Positions 9,190-17,799 of a stretch of DNA of 64,000 nucleotides are shown one piece after another. The stretch covers positions 107,745 through 171,744 of the forward strand of contig CACOYX010000001.1 of the NCBI GenBank assembly GCA_902631535.1. The letters run 5' to 3'. Under the pieces are notes generated by a model, which saw nothing but the letters and a program-made list of their open reading frames with translations, did not search any database and was not told where the DNA came from. Position numbers and translations under genes: made by a program. Source of the DNA: an uncultured Pelagibacteraceae bacterium (lineage in GTDB: Bacteria > Pseudomonadota > Alphaproteobacteria > Pelagibacterales > Pelagibacteraceae). Each line of letters opens with the position of its first letter. Position 1 is the stretch's first letter.

Positions 9190-10062
9190 ATGAAGAAAAA
9201 TTTATTTAAAGGAATCTCTTTTACAGTTGGTGCTTCTCTTTGGTGGGGTATAATTGGAGTTATATACTTCAAATTTGTCTCTTATGCCTCTCCTTTGGAA
9301 TTAACAATACATAGAACGATATGGACAGCTTTATTACTAGTTATTACTACATCTTATTACACTAAATGGAATGAGTTTAAGAAAATAATTAAATATAAAA
9401 TAAATATTTTAATCTTATTTTTAACAGGTCTCCTTGTTTCAATAAATTGGTTTACGTGGCTTTATGCGGTAAGCACTAATAATTTGTTAGACTCAGCATT
9501 AGGATATTATATTTTTCCAATTTTAAGTGTATTTCTTGGAATAATTTTTTTAAAAGAAAAGTATAATCGTAATAAAATCATCTCAGTAATTTTAGTTATT
9601 TTAGCTTTAATCTATTTTCTTATAAAACTTGGTGAGGTTCCTTGGATTGGAATTACTGTAGCCTTAACTTTTAGTTTATACGGTTTAATTAGAAAAAAAG
9701 TAAAGGTCTCTTCAGACATAGGTTTGCTCGTAGAAACTTTACTTCTAACTCCTATAGCTCTTGTATTTTTTCTTTTTCTAATTAAGAATAATCTAAATAT
9801 TTTTTCCCCAAATGAGCCACTACTATCTTTTTATCTGTTTTGGGCCGGATTAATGACTTTGATACCTCTTTTTTGGTACACAAAAGGCTTTGGGTTAATA
9901 GGTATTGGTCCAGCAAGTATGATATTTTTTCTCACGCCTACTGCACAATTTTTCTTAGGATTGTATTATTTTAATGAACCTTTAATTTTAGATGAATTAA
10001 TTGCATTTATTTTTATTTGGCTTGCTGTAATAATCTATTTGAACGAACTACGAAAAGAATAA
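9190..10062 (+). CDS. rarD: RarD-like EamA-family permease
   Basis: Inner-membrane protein of the drug/metabolite transporter superfamily with about ten hydrophobic helices in two EamA repeats over 290 residues. RarD-type features are the start GISFTVGASLWWGIIGVIYFK, INWFTWLYAVS near residue 90, and the C-terminal PLFWYTKGFGLIGIGPASM with YFNEPL. The substrate is not known from sequence. Its 3' end overlaps that of the convergent symporter gene by 28 bases. Confidence 0.85.
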   Translation: MKKNLFKGISFTVGASLWWGIIGVIYFKFVSYASPLELTIHRTIWTALLLVITTSYYTKWNEFKKIIKYKINILILFLTGLLVSINWFTWLYAVSTNNLLDSALGYYIFPILSVFLGIIFLKEKYNRNKIISVILVILALIYFLIKLGEVPWIGITVALTFSLYGLIRKKVKVSSDIGLLVETLLLTPIALVFFLFLIKNNLNIFSPNEPLLSFYLFWAGLMTLIPLFWYTKGFGLIGIGPASMIFFLTPTAQFFLGLYYFNEPLILDELIAFIFIWLAVIIYLNELRKE

Positions 10063-11483
10063 ATCATTATAAATAATAATTGAATAATTATTGCTATTGC
10101 AAAAGAGATAAAGAGTAAATTTGTTTTAATAATCGAACTAAAAAAATCTATTGGTAATAAATTCCCAACTAATATACTTGATTGGAAATCCATACTCGGA
10201 AAGAATAATATGCCTATAATTAGTGCGCTTACAATAGATGTGTATGACAATTGAGAACTAATTTTCTTGTTAAAAAAACCATAAAAAATTATAACAACTG
10301 CCGCGCAACAAAATAAATCTGCTAATAGAAATAAATATAAAATGCTATAACCTTTTGAAGCAAGAATGAAAACTAAAATACTAATAAGTATAATCACATA
10401 ATTTGTTTTATTTTTTATAGAATTCCCAAAAATTGATTTACTAATTTGTTTACCATTTACGATCAATATGCTTGATATTGCGTTTATTAAAGTATCTATT
10501 GTGCTTAGTGTTAATGACAAAGCTAGTACTATCATTGATATAATTAATAAATAACTATCCGATAATATCAAATCAAAAAAAGCTAAATCAGGTACAACTT
10601 TTGAATTTAAAGAAAAAGAAATAAGACCTGTGTATCCCATCCATAAAACTATTACAAAGCTTGTTAATGAAGAATAAATTAAACTTTTTTTTAATATTAA
10701 ATTATTTTTCGCAGCAAATACTCTTTGCCAATTTCCTTGGTGAAATAAGTTTGTCGCTGCTACAGCGATAAAAAAAGTTAGACCAGCTGTATAATTTGGT
10801 AAATATTTACTACTTAATAAATTTGGTGAATTCTTTTTTATTAATTCAAAACTATTTACCTCTAAGTTTCCAAAAATTAAAATCACAGAAGCTAATAATA
10901 AAACTACAACTATTAAAAATTGATATTTGTCAGTTATTATTGAAAGCTTAAAACCTCCTCTTAAAACATAAAGTAAACATATTATCAAAGTTATTCCTGC
11001 TGTAATCCATAATGGTGTTTTAGAAATAAAGTTTAATAGAAATGCTATAGCCGTAACTTCAGCTATCAAAAAAATAATTGAATAAAACAATATTAAAAAT
11101 AAGCTTAATCTGAGTATTTTTATACCAAAACGTTTTTTAATGAATTCTGTTAAGGATAGTCCCTTTGGAAATTCTCCTCTAATTTTTGGACCAAAATTAT
11201 ACAATAATAACATTGGTGTCGCAGTTCCTAACGCATATCCTATTACTGCTCCAAAACCTCCCCATGTAGCAGCTGAGGCTGGACCAAATAGTATCCATGC
11301 TCCCAAAGCGGATGCAGCTAAACTTGTTGTTAGTGAAAATGTATTTTCGTCTCTGTTTCCAATTATATATTTTTTGTTATCGATAGTTTTTTTTGAGTTT
11401 AAATACCCTAGTCCAATAAAAAAAAGGCCAACTATAATAGTTACTGTTAATGATGATTGTATTGATAAATATGTTGATTCCAT
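10035..11483 (-). CDS. thiV: Sodium/solute symporter, probable thiamin-precursor (HMP) transporter ThiV
   Basis: A 482-residue polytopic membrane protein of the SSS family: about thirteen hydrophobic segments and the early SLAASALGAWILFGPASAATWGG sodium-site region. A TPP riboswitch lies directly upstream and ends at its start codon, so expression should fall when thiamin pyrophosphate is plentiful. In SAR11 a TPP-riboswitch-linked SSS protein, ThiV, is proposed to import the pyrimidine precursor HMP. The same role is inferred here from family plus riboswitch. The start ATG at 11481-11483 is fixed by the riboswitch-embedded Shine-Dalgarno. Confidence 0.85.
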   Translation of the reverse strand: MESTYLSIQSSLTVTIIVGLFFIGLGYLNSKKTIDNKKYIIGNRDENTFSLTTSLAASALGAWILFGPASAATWGGFGAVIGYALGTATPMLLLYNFGPKIRGEFPKGLSLTEFIKKRFGIKILRLSLFLILFYSIIFLIAEVTAIAFLLNFISKTPLWITAGITLIICLLYVLRGGFKLSIITDKYQFLIVVVLLLASVILIFGNLEVNSFELIKKNSPNLLSSKYLPNYTAGLTFFIAVAATNLFHQGNWQRVFAAKNNLILKKSLIYSSLTSFVIVLWMGYTGLISFSLNSKVVPDLAFFDLILSDSYLLIISMIVLALSLTLSTIDTLINAISSILIVNGKQISKSIFGNSIKNKTNYVIILISILVFILASKGYSILYLFLLADLFCCAAVVIIFYGFFNKKISSQLSYTSIVSALIIGILFFPSMDFQSSILVGNLLPIDFFSSIIKTNLLFISFAIAIIIQLLFIMIYSFRSSFK

Positions 11484-11550
11484 AGTTCCCTCACTGAATT
11501 ACCGGTCAGGTTCGTCGGGTTTAATCTCAGTCTTCTAGACACCCCGTACT
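11484..11550 (-). promoter_or_regulatory. TPP (thi-box) riboswitch controlling thiV
   Basis: Reading leftward, the RNA shows GGGGTG, a three-base-pair P3 (TCT/AGA), CTGAGAT, ACCC closing P2, GAACCTGACC, then GTAA and TCAGTGAGGGA. These are the invariant thi-box blocks in order. P3 is nearly absent, making a minimal aptamer of about 67 bases. The closing 3' block GAGGGA (11487-11492) is also the Shine-Dalgarno, five bases from the ATG, so ligand binding should block translation directly without a separate expression platform. Confidence 0.93.
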
Positions 11551-11553
11551 TAC

Positions 11554-11583
11554 TTTATATACTTATCTTCGGTAGTGAGTCAA
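11554..11583 (-). promoter_or_regulatory. Candidate sigma-70 promoter for thiV inside the 3' end of umuC
   Basis: On the minus strand TTGACT (11578-11583) is followed 18 bases later by TATAAA (11554-11559); TATATA at a 16-base spacing is an alternative. The -10 box covers the umuC stop codon. The predicted start, near 11547-11548, is at the first stem of the riboswitch. It has the same hexamers and spacing as the umuD promoter. Inference from pattern only. Confidence 0.6.
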
Positions 11584-12832
11584 ATGATGCGGTATCTATT
11601 TTTGATGAATGTTCTCTACGCATTTTCCAGTCATTATCTATTCCTGCTTGAGCTATACTTATTGCATTACGCCCATATTTTGCATTAGTAAAATCTATTG
11701 CTTTCATTAATGTTTTTGATTTATTTTCTAAAATGGGTGCTAATAAGCTTAATTCTTTTTCTGATGAATTTTTTAATTTTGATAAAATAATTCCAGCCTT
11801 CTGATAAAAATATCCATATTTATAAATTTTGTTCAATCCATTTATAGCAGTTTTTACTAGCTCTAAGCTATTATTAGTATCTACTGGTAGCTCGATTGTT
11901 ATGGAGTTTGAGTAATATTTTCTGTTTTTATCAAAAGGACTTGTTCTAATAAATACTGTCACCGCTCTTGTAGTTTGTTTGTCTGTTCTAATTTTTTCAG
12001 CAGCATTCAAGCAATGTGTTGTTATGGATTCTTTTAATTTATCTAAACTTTCAACTTTTTTTCCAAAAGATCTTGATACACAACAACTTTTTCTTTTCGT
12101 TTCCTCTGTTTCTAAATCAATACAAGGTATTCCTCTCAACTCCATTACCGTTTTAGCGCCTAAAACATTTGTACTTTTTTTTACCCAGGTGTTAGATATA
12201 TTTTTTAATTTATATGCATTATCAATTCCATTCTTAATATATAATTTTGATAATTGTCGACCAACTCCCCATACATCTGAAATTTCAAATTTTTTTAATG
12301 TTTCATCGATATTTTCTTTTAAAAATATTACGCCAGCTTTATTTTTTTTAGCTACATGATTTGCAACTTTGCTTAAAGTTTTAGTACATGAGATACCAAC
12401 GCTTGTTGGAATTCCAGTCCACTTAAGAACTCTTTCTCTAATTTTTTTTCCATATTCTTCTGTCGTTTCATCTTTTATGTGTGATAAATCTATAAATGCT
12501 TCATCTATTGAATAAATTTCAATTTTATCTGAAAATCCCTTTAATACTCTCATTACTCTCCTAGATAGATCACCATATAATGAATAGTTAGAAGAAAATA
12601 TTTGAACGTTATTTTTTTTAACTAATTCTTTAACTTTAAAATATGGTTCTCCCATTTTAATTCCTAGTGCTTTAGCTTCTGATGATCTTGATATTACACA
12701 ACCATCGTTATTTGATAAAACTACAACAGGAATATTTATTATTTTAGGATTAAATAATCTTTCGCATGAAACATAGAAAGAATTGCAATCCACGAGAGCA
12801 ATTTTTTTTTTACTATTGTTTATGAATGACAT
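11555..12832 (-). CDS. umuC: Error-prone DNA polymerase V catalytic subunit UmuC (Y family)
   Basis: Translesion polymerase acting with cleaved UmuD. The Y-family palm motifs are present: [16 protein letters not shown] with Asp15, and [11 protein letters not shown] with Asp110/Glu111. The UmuC-specific [11 protein letters not shown] lies at residues 40-50. A helix-hairpin-helix region follows around DVWGVGRQL, then a little-finger domain. The 425 residues are normal. It overlaps umuD by 20 bases; its last codons carry the putative thiV promoter. Confidence 0.95.
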   Translation of the reverse strand: MSFINNSKKKIALVDCNSFYVSCERLFNPKIINIPVVVLSNNDGCVISRSSEAKALGIKMGEPYFKVKELVKKNNVQIFSSNYSLYGDLSRRVMRVLKGFSDKIEIYSIDEAFIDLSHIKDETTEEYGKKIRERVLKWTGIPTSVGISCTKTLSKVANHVAKKNKAGVIFLKENIDETLKKFEISDVWGVGRQLSKLYIKNGIDNAYKLKNISNTWVKKSTNVLGAKTVMELRGIPCIDLETEETKRKSCCVSRSFGKKVESLDKLKESITTHCLNAAEKIRTDKQTTRAVTVFIRTSPFDKNRKYYSNSITIELPVDTNNSLELVKTAINGLNKIYKYGYFYQKAGIILSKLKNSSEKELSLLAPILENKSKTLMKAIDFTNAKYGRNAISIAQAGIDNDWKMRREHSSKIDTASFDSLPKISI

Positions 12833-13205
12833 ATGTCACTACTCCCCAAATTATTATTTCTGGATTATCTGTTAAATTAATTCTATCTGATGTATTTTTA
12901 GACCCGGATGTTAGATAGTTAGTTTCTTTGCTTTTAATTAAAGTTTTTACTACAAGTTCTTCATTAACATTTGCTATTACTGTTGAAAAATTTTTTGGAT
13001 TTAGGCTTTTATCTACTATTAATAAATCTCCATCGTATATACCGACGTTAGTCATAGATTTTCCTTGGACTCTTATAATAAAAGTAGCTGGTGCATTTGT
13101 TATTAGGTGTGAATTTAGATCTATATCATCTTCAATATAATCAGTGGCTGGTGACGGAAACCCGGCGCCTACTTTATGTAAATAAAATGGTATTGTTAGC
13201 TTCAT
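12813..13205 (-). CDS. umuD: UmuD-like self-cleaving S24 peptidase subunit of polymerase V
   Basis: The S24 protease domain carries nucleophile Ser50 in QGKSM and base Lys87 in VVKTL, 37 residues apart as in E. coli UmuD (60 and 97). The autocleavage bond is probably Ala14-Gly15 in KVGAGFPSP. There is no N-terminal DNA-binding domain at 130 residues, so it is UmuD rather than LexA. RecA filament-stimulated cleavage would activate it. It is preceded by a strong promoter with an SOS box and overlaps umuC. Confidence 0.94.
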   Translation of the reverse strand: MKLTIPFYLHKVGAGFPSPATDYIEDDIDLNSHLITNAPATFIIRVQGKSMTNVGIYDGDLLIVDKSLNPKNFSTVIANVNEELVVKTLIKSKETNYLTSGSKNTSDRINLTDNPEIIIWGVVTYVIHKQ

Positions 13206-13209
13206 AAAT

Positions 13210-13224
13210 GTTCTTGTTTTGTTC
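13210..13224 (-). promoter_or_regulatory. SOS box (alphaproteobacterial LexA operator) of umuDC
   Basis: Minus-strand sequence GAAC-AAAACAA-GAAC is an exact match to the alphaproteobacterial LexA consensus GAAC-N7-GAAC. It begins directly after the -10 hexamer and ends five bases before the umuD start codon, so bound LexA would cover the transcription start and the ribosome landing site. No lexA is present in this window. Confidence 0.85.
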
Positions 13225-13254
13225 TTTATAGCTGATAAACTGCCCTTCAGTCAA
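13225..13254 (-). promoter_or_regulatory. Sigma-70-type promoter of umuDC
   Basis: TTGACT (13249-13254) and TATAAA (13225-13230) are separated by 18 bases on the minus strand, immediately followed by the SOS box. The predicted start falls inside the operator, leaving almost no 5' leader. The match to consensus is strong, but no transcript data were available. Confidence 0.7.
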
Positions 13255-13259
13255 CCCTT

Positions 13260-13288
13260 TTGATTTAAATTGGTAAAGTGGGTCAAAT
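13260..13288 (+). promoter_or_regulatory. Candidate promoter for the binding-protein gene
   Basis: TTGATT (13260-13265) and TCAAAT (13283-13288) are 17 bases apart on the plus strand. They lie upstream of a clear GGAGAGG ribosome site at 13305-13311. The -10 box matches four of six consensus positions, so this is tentative. Confidence 0.35.
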
Positions 13289-13329
13289 TGCAAATCGAAA
13301 AAAAGGAGAGGATTAGCTATTAACTTGAT

Positions 13330-14100
13330 GTGTTTAAAAAAATTTTTTCAATTTTATTGGTATTACTTGTAACAACAAGTGCTCAAGCAGAATCTAAATT
13401 AGACACAATCAAAAAAAGTGGCGAGTTAAGAGTTGGAACAACAGGAGACTGGGATCCAATGTCAATGAAAGATCCTGCCACAAACAAATACAAAGGTTTT
13501 GATATAGATGTAATGAGAGAGTTAGCAAAAGATTTGGGCGTCAAAGTAAAATTTGTTCCTGCTGAATGGAAGACAATTGTTGCTGGAATAACTGCAGATA
13601 GATATGATATTTCTACAAGTGTAACTAAAACGCCTAAAAGAGCAGAAGTGGCAGGTTTTACAGCCACATATTATAAATACGGTACTGTACCTTTAGTGCT
13701 AAAAAAGAATTTAAAAAGGTTTTCAACTTGGGACTCTTTAAACAACAAAGATGTTAAAATAGCTACTACGTTAGGTACGTCTCAAGAGGAAAAAGCAAAA
13801 GAATTTTTTCCAAAATCAAAATTACAATCAGTAGAAGCGCCTGCTAGAGACTTTCAAGAAGTACTTGCTGGCAGAGCTGACGGAAATATTACAAGTTCAA
13901 CTGAAGCTAACAAATTAGTAATCAAATACCCTCAGTTAGCCATTGTACCGGATGGTGAAAAAAATCCAGCGTTCTTGGCTATGATGGTTCCAAAAGGTGA
14001 TAAAGTTTGGAATGATTATGTAAGTAGTTGGATTAAGAAGAAACAATCATCGGGATTTTTCAAAAGATTACTAGCTAAGTATAACTTAAAGAGCTTATAA
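13330..14100 (+). CDS. Periplasmic amino-acid-type binding protein (SBP family 3; cyclohexadienyl-dehydratase-like)
   Basis: A 256-residue secreted protein with signal peptide 1-20 (TTSAQA-ESK) and one family 3 solute-binding domain: [13 protein letters not shown] at 33-45, [15 protein letters not shown] at 56-70, [14 protein letters not shown] at 93-106. Glu192 in TSSTEANKL sits where PheC cyclohexadienyl dehydratases carry their catalytic glutamate, so an enzyme is possible. The permease gene 41 bases downstream favours an ABC binding protein. The start must be GTG at 13330, because TAA at 13321 is in frame just upstream and no ATG is available. Confidence 0.8.
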   Translation: MFKKIFSILLVLLVTTSAQAESKLDTIKKSGELRVGTTGDWDPMSMKDPATNKYKGFDIDVMRELAKDLGVKVKFVPAEWKTIVAGITADRYDISTSVTKTPKRAEVAGFTATYYKYGTVPLVLKKNLKRFSTWDSLNNKDVKIATTLGTSQEEKAKEFFPKSKLQSVEAPARDFQEVLAGRADGNITSSTEANKLVIKYPQLAIVPDGEKNPAFLAMMVPKGDKVWNDYVSSWIKKKQSSGFFKRLLAKYNLKSL

Positions 14101-14141
14101 TTTAAGTTTCCATACCTTCAATTAACAAATATAGTCAATTA

Positions 14142-14876
14142 GTGAAATTTTTAAAAGTAATTGCTGTATTATTTTTACTACAAGGTTGTAGCTCAAATTA
14201 CGAGTGGGGCTGGTATATCTTGAGTCCTGAAAATATAGATGGGTTAACTAATCTAAAATTTTTAATAAGTGGTATTACTACGACTATTTATATTTCTATT
14301 GTTTCAATCATTCTGGCAATGATTATTGGTTTGGTTGTGGCCCTTCCTTCTCTTTCAAATAATAAATTTCTAAGTTATTTTAATATTGCATATGTAGAAA
14401 TTGTTAGAGCTATTCCATTACTAGTTTTAATTCTTTGGATTTATTATGGTCTACCAATTATGATGGGTGTTAGTTTTTCTCCATTTGTTTCAGGTATAAT
14501 CGCTTTAACTATTAGTGAAAGTGCCTTTCAAGCAGAAATTTTTAGAGCTGGTATAAATTCAATATCTAAAGGTCAACATGAGGTATCTGAGTCTTTGGGA
14601 ATGGATTTTTGGAGAAAGATGCGATTGGTAATTTTACCTCAAGCAATAAAAGTTGTGTTGCCTGCCATGGGAAATCAATTTGTCTACGTTTTAAAAATGT
14701 CTTCCTTAGTATCAATTATAGGAATTGGAGATTTGACAAGAAAAGCAAATGAGCTCGTAACAACAACTTATAGACCTTTAGAAATTTATACATTTTTAAT
14801 ATTAGAATACTTAGTGCTTATTCTAGTCGTCTCATATTTTGTCAGAAAATTAGAAAATAGACTACAATATAAATAA
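14142..14876 (+). CDS. Amino-acid ABC transporter permease (HisM/GlnP type) with lipobox-like N-terminus
   Basis: The polar amino-acid permease features are clear: the GITTTIYISIVSIILAMIIGL entry helix, AIPLLVLILWIYYGLP, and the EAA loop ESAFQAEIFRAGINSISKGQHEVSESLGM that contacts the ATPase. The 244 residues have about five membrane segments. Unusually it starts with a lipoprotein-like signal FLLQGCSSN (Cys16) before the first permease helix. It begins with GTG. It follows a binding-protein gene, but no ATP-binding subunit is next to it; the next gene is convergent, one base away. Confidence 0.87.
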   Translation: MKFLKVIAVLFLLQGCSSNYEWGWYILSPENIDGLTNLKFLISGITTTIYISIVSIILAMIIGLVVALPSLSNNKFLSYFNIAYVEIVRAIPLLVLILWIYYGLPIMMGVSFSPFVSGIIALTISESAFQAEIFRAGINSISKGQHEVSESLGMDFWRKMRLVILPQAIKVVLPAMGNQFVYVLKMSSLVSIIGIGDLTRKANELVTTTYRPLEIYTFLILEYLVLILVVSYFVRKLENRLQYK

Positions 14877-14877
14877 T

Positions 14878-16236
14878 TTAAACATTAGCTGTCTTACCAA
14901 AAAGTTTTTTCATATAATACTTTGAAAATAAGAACACTAAAATTCCAAAGGTCCAATTTATAAAAAATAAACCTAAAAATAAATCTTTAAAACTTCCATT
15001 TAAAACAAATACCACAACTGACATTGTAAAAAATGGTAGCAATACTAATCTTGAAAAAGTTATAACTACTGTATAAATCGGTTTTTTAATTGCTTGAAAC
15101 AAAGCATTTGTAATAAAAAAAACAGGATACACAGGGCCAATAAATGCAGCTACTTTTAAATAATCTGCTCCGAAATCTATTACTTCCTGATTATCAGTAA
15201 AGATTGAAACAATGTTATCGGCTAATAAAAAAATAACAATTCCTGCTAAAATCATAAATGATGAGCCGACCGTAATTGCTTTGGTATAAGATTCATCTAC
15301 TCTATCAAAAAGTTTAGCTCCAAAATTTTGACCTGCAATAGTTAGGACAGCCGTGTTAAGGCCAATTACTGGCAATAAAAGGATTTGTTCAATTCTAAGC
15401 GCAGACCCGTAACCTGCTGCAGCGAGGTATCCAAACTTGCTAACAAAAAATAAAATATTAAAAATTCCTAAACCAATCATAAACATATTCATCATCATCG
15501 GCACAGATTGGTATGTAAGATTTTTAATCAAATCATATTTTGGAAGAAAACATCGAGGGCTTAAAAATTGTTTCAGTTCACAGCAGTAAACCTTATAAGC
15601 TAAATAAATTAATCCTAAAAACTGTGCAATTACTGTTGCAATCGCTAGACCCGCAATTCCAAAAGCAGGAATTGGTCCTAAACCAAATATAAATAAAGGG
15701 TTAAGTCCAATATTTAAAAAAAAACTAATAATTAAAACATTTCTATAACTTTTTGTATCACCTTGAGCGTTTAGTGCTCCATTTAAAGAAATCTGAATTA
15801 AAAAAATAAAAGTAGCAAAAAAAATAATGTCTAAATAGTCTGTAGCCAATCTTATAGTTTCTGGATCAGAACCCATAAATCTTAAAAGATCATCTGAAAA
15901 TGATAATCCAATAATAGTTACTAAAATTGAAACAAAAACAGAATAAAGAAGTGATTGAGCCACATATAGAGAGGCTGTACGGTCTTCTTTTGCACCGAGT
16001 GAATTACTAATTAAAGCATTTGATGCTGAAACAATACCTACTCCTGTCGCTATAATAATAAAATATAAAGGGAAAGATTTTGCTATAGCTGCTAATGCAT
16101 TTGCAGATATCTTTCCTGCAAAAAAAGTATCTACAATATTATAAAGAGTTTGAAAAAGGGTCCCTGTACTTGCAGGAATCGCAATTTTTTTTAGCAAATC
16201 TATAATAGGTTCTCCAACTAAATTTATTGATTTCAT
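14878..16236 (-). CDS. MATE-family efflux transporter
   Basis: A 452-residue protein with about twelve transmembrane helices in two halves, beginning with the MATE-like EPIIDLLKKIAIPASTGTLFQTLYNIVDTFFAG and repeating the fold after about residue 235. Members export cationic drugs or metabolites in exchange for sodium or protons. The substrate cannot be told. It overlaps the upstream trhO by four bases (ATGA). Confidence 0.88.
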   Translation of the reverse strand: MKSINLVGEPIIDLLKKIAIPASTGTLFQTLYNIVDTFFAGKISANALAAIAKSFPLYFIIIATGVGIVSASNALISNSLGAKEDRTASLYVAQSLLYSVFVSILVTIIGLSFSDDLLRFMGSDPETIRLATDYLDIIFFATFIFLIQISLNGALNAQGDTKSYRNVLIISFFLNIGLNPLFIFGLGPIPAFGIAGLAIATVIAQFLGLIYLAYKVYCCELKQFLSPRCFLPKYDLIKNLTYQSVPMMMNMFMIGLGIFNILFFVSKFGYLAAAGYGSALRIEQILLLPVIGLNTAVLTIAGQNFGAKLFDRVDESYTKAITVGSSFMILAGIVIFLLADNIVSIFTDNQEVIDFGADYLKVAAFIGPVYPVFFITNALFQAIKKPIYTVVITFSRLVLLPFFTMSVVVFVLNGSFKDLFLGLFFINWTFGILVFLFSKYYMKKLFGKTANV

Positions 16237-17144
16237 GCAGTATATTCTTTCTGAAACATATGCTTGATACCTTTGCTTTTAGCAACATTTATTTGTTTCT
16301 GTCTCATTCTAAATCTGGTCTTTTGACTTTCTGTGAGATTTTTATAACAGTTATGACAAGAAACACCTTTTTCATACATCTTTGATCTCTTATCCAAAGA
16401 TGAGATAGGTGTTCTACAACCACCACATACCGAGAAAGTGCCTTGTTTTAATCCATGTTTAACTGAAACTCTATTATCAAATACGAAGCATTCCCCTTTC
16501 CACAAACTATTTTTCTTCTCAACTTTATCTAGATAATTAAGAATACCGCCTTTTAATTGAAAGACGTTTTTGAAACCTTTTTGTTTTAAATAAACAGATG
16601 CTTTTTCACATCTAATGCCACCTGTGCAAAACATAGCAACTGGTTTTTTTTTATTTATCTTTTGTAAGTATTTTGGAAAATCCCTAAAGTTAGTGATATT
16701 TGGATTAATAGCCTTTTTAAAAGTACCCACTTTAAATTCAAATGACTTTCTTGCATCAACAACTAAAGTTTCTTTTTTAGATATCAATCTATTCCAAGAA
16801 TTACCTGAGAGATATTTATTTTGTTTTTTGTTATTTTTATCAATCTTAAAACCGATAGGTACAACTTCTTTTTTTATCTTAACTTTTCCTTGATGAAATG
16901 GTTGAAACTTACTTGTAGAATGATTACTGCTATCAAACTTAATAAACTTTAATCTTTTTTTTAATAAGTTTTTTATTTCAAAAATTGATTTTTTTTTTCC
17001 TGCAATTGTCCCATTAATACCTTCTGCAGAAAGTATCAAAGTTCCTCTGACTTTATTATTAAGAAATTCCGATTGGAATAAAGATTTAAATTTCTTTAAA
17101 GATTTAATCTTTTTAAACTTATAAAATCCAAAAACAGTAAACAT
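16233..17144 (-). CDS. trhO: tRNA uridine-34 hydroxylase TrhO (rhodanese-domain, YceA family)
   Basis: Oxygen-dependent enzyme forming 5-hydroxyuridine at the wobble position of some tRNAs. The N-terminal acylphosphatase-like half contains GTLILSAEGINGTIAG (34-49). A rhodanese domain at about 120-220 has active Cys173 in MFCTGGIRCEKA. A C-terminal cysteine cluster (CGGC near residue 245 and CHNC near 268) may bind metal. The 303 residues match the family. One-base overlap with the methyltransferase upstream. Confidence 0.92.
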   Translation of the reverse strand: MFTVFGFYKFKKIKSLKKFKSLFQSEFLNNKVRGTLILSAEGINGTIAGKKKSIFEIKNLLKKRLKFIKFDSSNHSTSKFQPFHQGKVKIKKEVVPIGFKIDKNNKKQNKYLSGNSWNRLISKKETLVVDARKSFEFKVGTFKKAINPNITNFRDFPKYLQKINKKKPVAMFCTGGIRCEKASVYLKQKGFKNVFQLKGGILNYLDKVEKKNSLWKGECFVFDNRVSVKHGLKQGTFSVCGGCRTPISSLDKRSKMYEKGVSCHNCYKNLTESQKTRFRMRQKQINVAKSKGIKHMFQKEYTA

Positions 17145-17797
17145 TATTTTTTAATACAAATCGTTAATCCATCACCTATAGGGAGAATATTTTTTATCAC
17201 TCTATTATCGTTTTTAATGTGTTTATTAAAATCTTTGATAATTTTTGTAAATTTATCATTTTTTGATTTATCGGCTACCTCTCCATGCCACAAAACATTA
17301 TCAATTATAATAAGTCCATTTTTATCAATCAATTCAATGCTTTTTTCATAATAATTTATATAATTTTCTTTATCTGCATCAATAAAAACTAGATCAAATT
17401 TTCGTTTAGAATTTTCTAAATCTTTTAAACTCTCAATTGCTGGCTTTATAATTTGTGTAATTTTATTTACATTGGCCTTATCGTAAAAGGTTTTTGCTTT
17501 TTTACTAAATTCAGTATTTTTATCCAAGCTTATTAAAGATCCATCACCAGGTAATGATAATGCCATTGTTAAAGCACTAAAACCTGTAAAACTTCCAATT
17601 TCTAAAACTTTTTTGATATCAGATATCTTAATTAATGTTTGAAGGAATTGTGCTTGTGAAATAGATATTTGTAATTTCTTTTGGTCACCAAGACTCAAAT
17701 TGTAATCTAAGATCTCTTTTTGGATATCCGATAGATCTTCAGAGTGGTCAACGATATATTTTTCAAGATTATCTGTTAAATCTAATGATTTAGGCAT
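17144..17797 (-). CDS. SAM-dependent O-methyltransferase (catechol/caffeoyl-CoA type)
   Basis: Class I methyltransferase of the O-methyltransferase 3 family: motif I VLEIGSFTGFSALTMALSL near residues 60-78, LVFIDADKENYINYYE with the metal-binding Asp, and IIIDNVLWHGEV, the second metal/substrate element. The 217 residues are usual. The acceptor substrate is unknown. It sits two bases after the gatB stop and overlaps trhO. Confidence 0.85.
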   Translation of the reverse strand: MPKSLDLTDNLEKYIVDHSEDLSDIQKEILDYNLSLGDQKKLQISISQAQFLQTLIKISDIKKVLEIGSFTGFSALTMALSLPGDGSLISLDKNTEFSKKAKTFYDKANVNKITQIIKPAIESLKDLENSKRKFDLVFIDADKENYINYYEKSIELIDKNGLIIIDNVLWHGEVADKSKNDKFTKIIKDFNKHIKNDNRVIKNILPIGDGLTICIKK

Positions 17798-17799
17798 AA

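Noticed and set aside
9182..9192. Mini frame ATG-GTC-AAA-TGA overlapping the rarD start
   Set aside because: Three codons only; ATGA overlap arises by chance and no leader-peptide logic is visible.
11140..11538. Plus-strand frame covering the thiV start and riboswitch
   Set aside because: Antisense to a riboswitch-led gene; no independent support.
12813..13205. LexA repressor instead of UmuD
   Set aside because: At 130 residues there is no winged-helix DNA-binding domain, and the gene is fused in operon with umuC.
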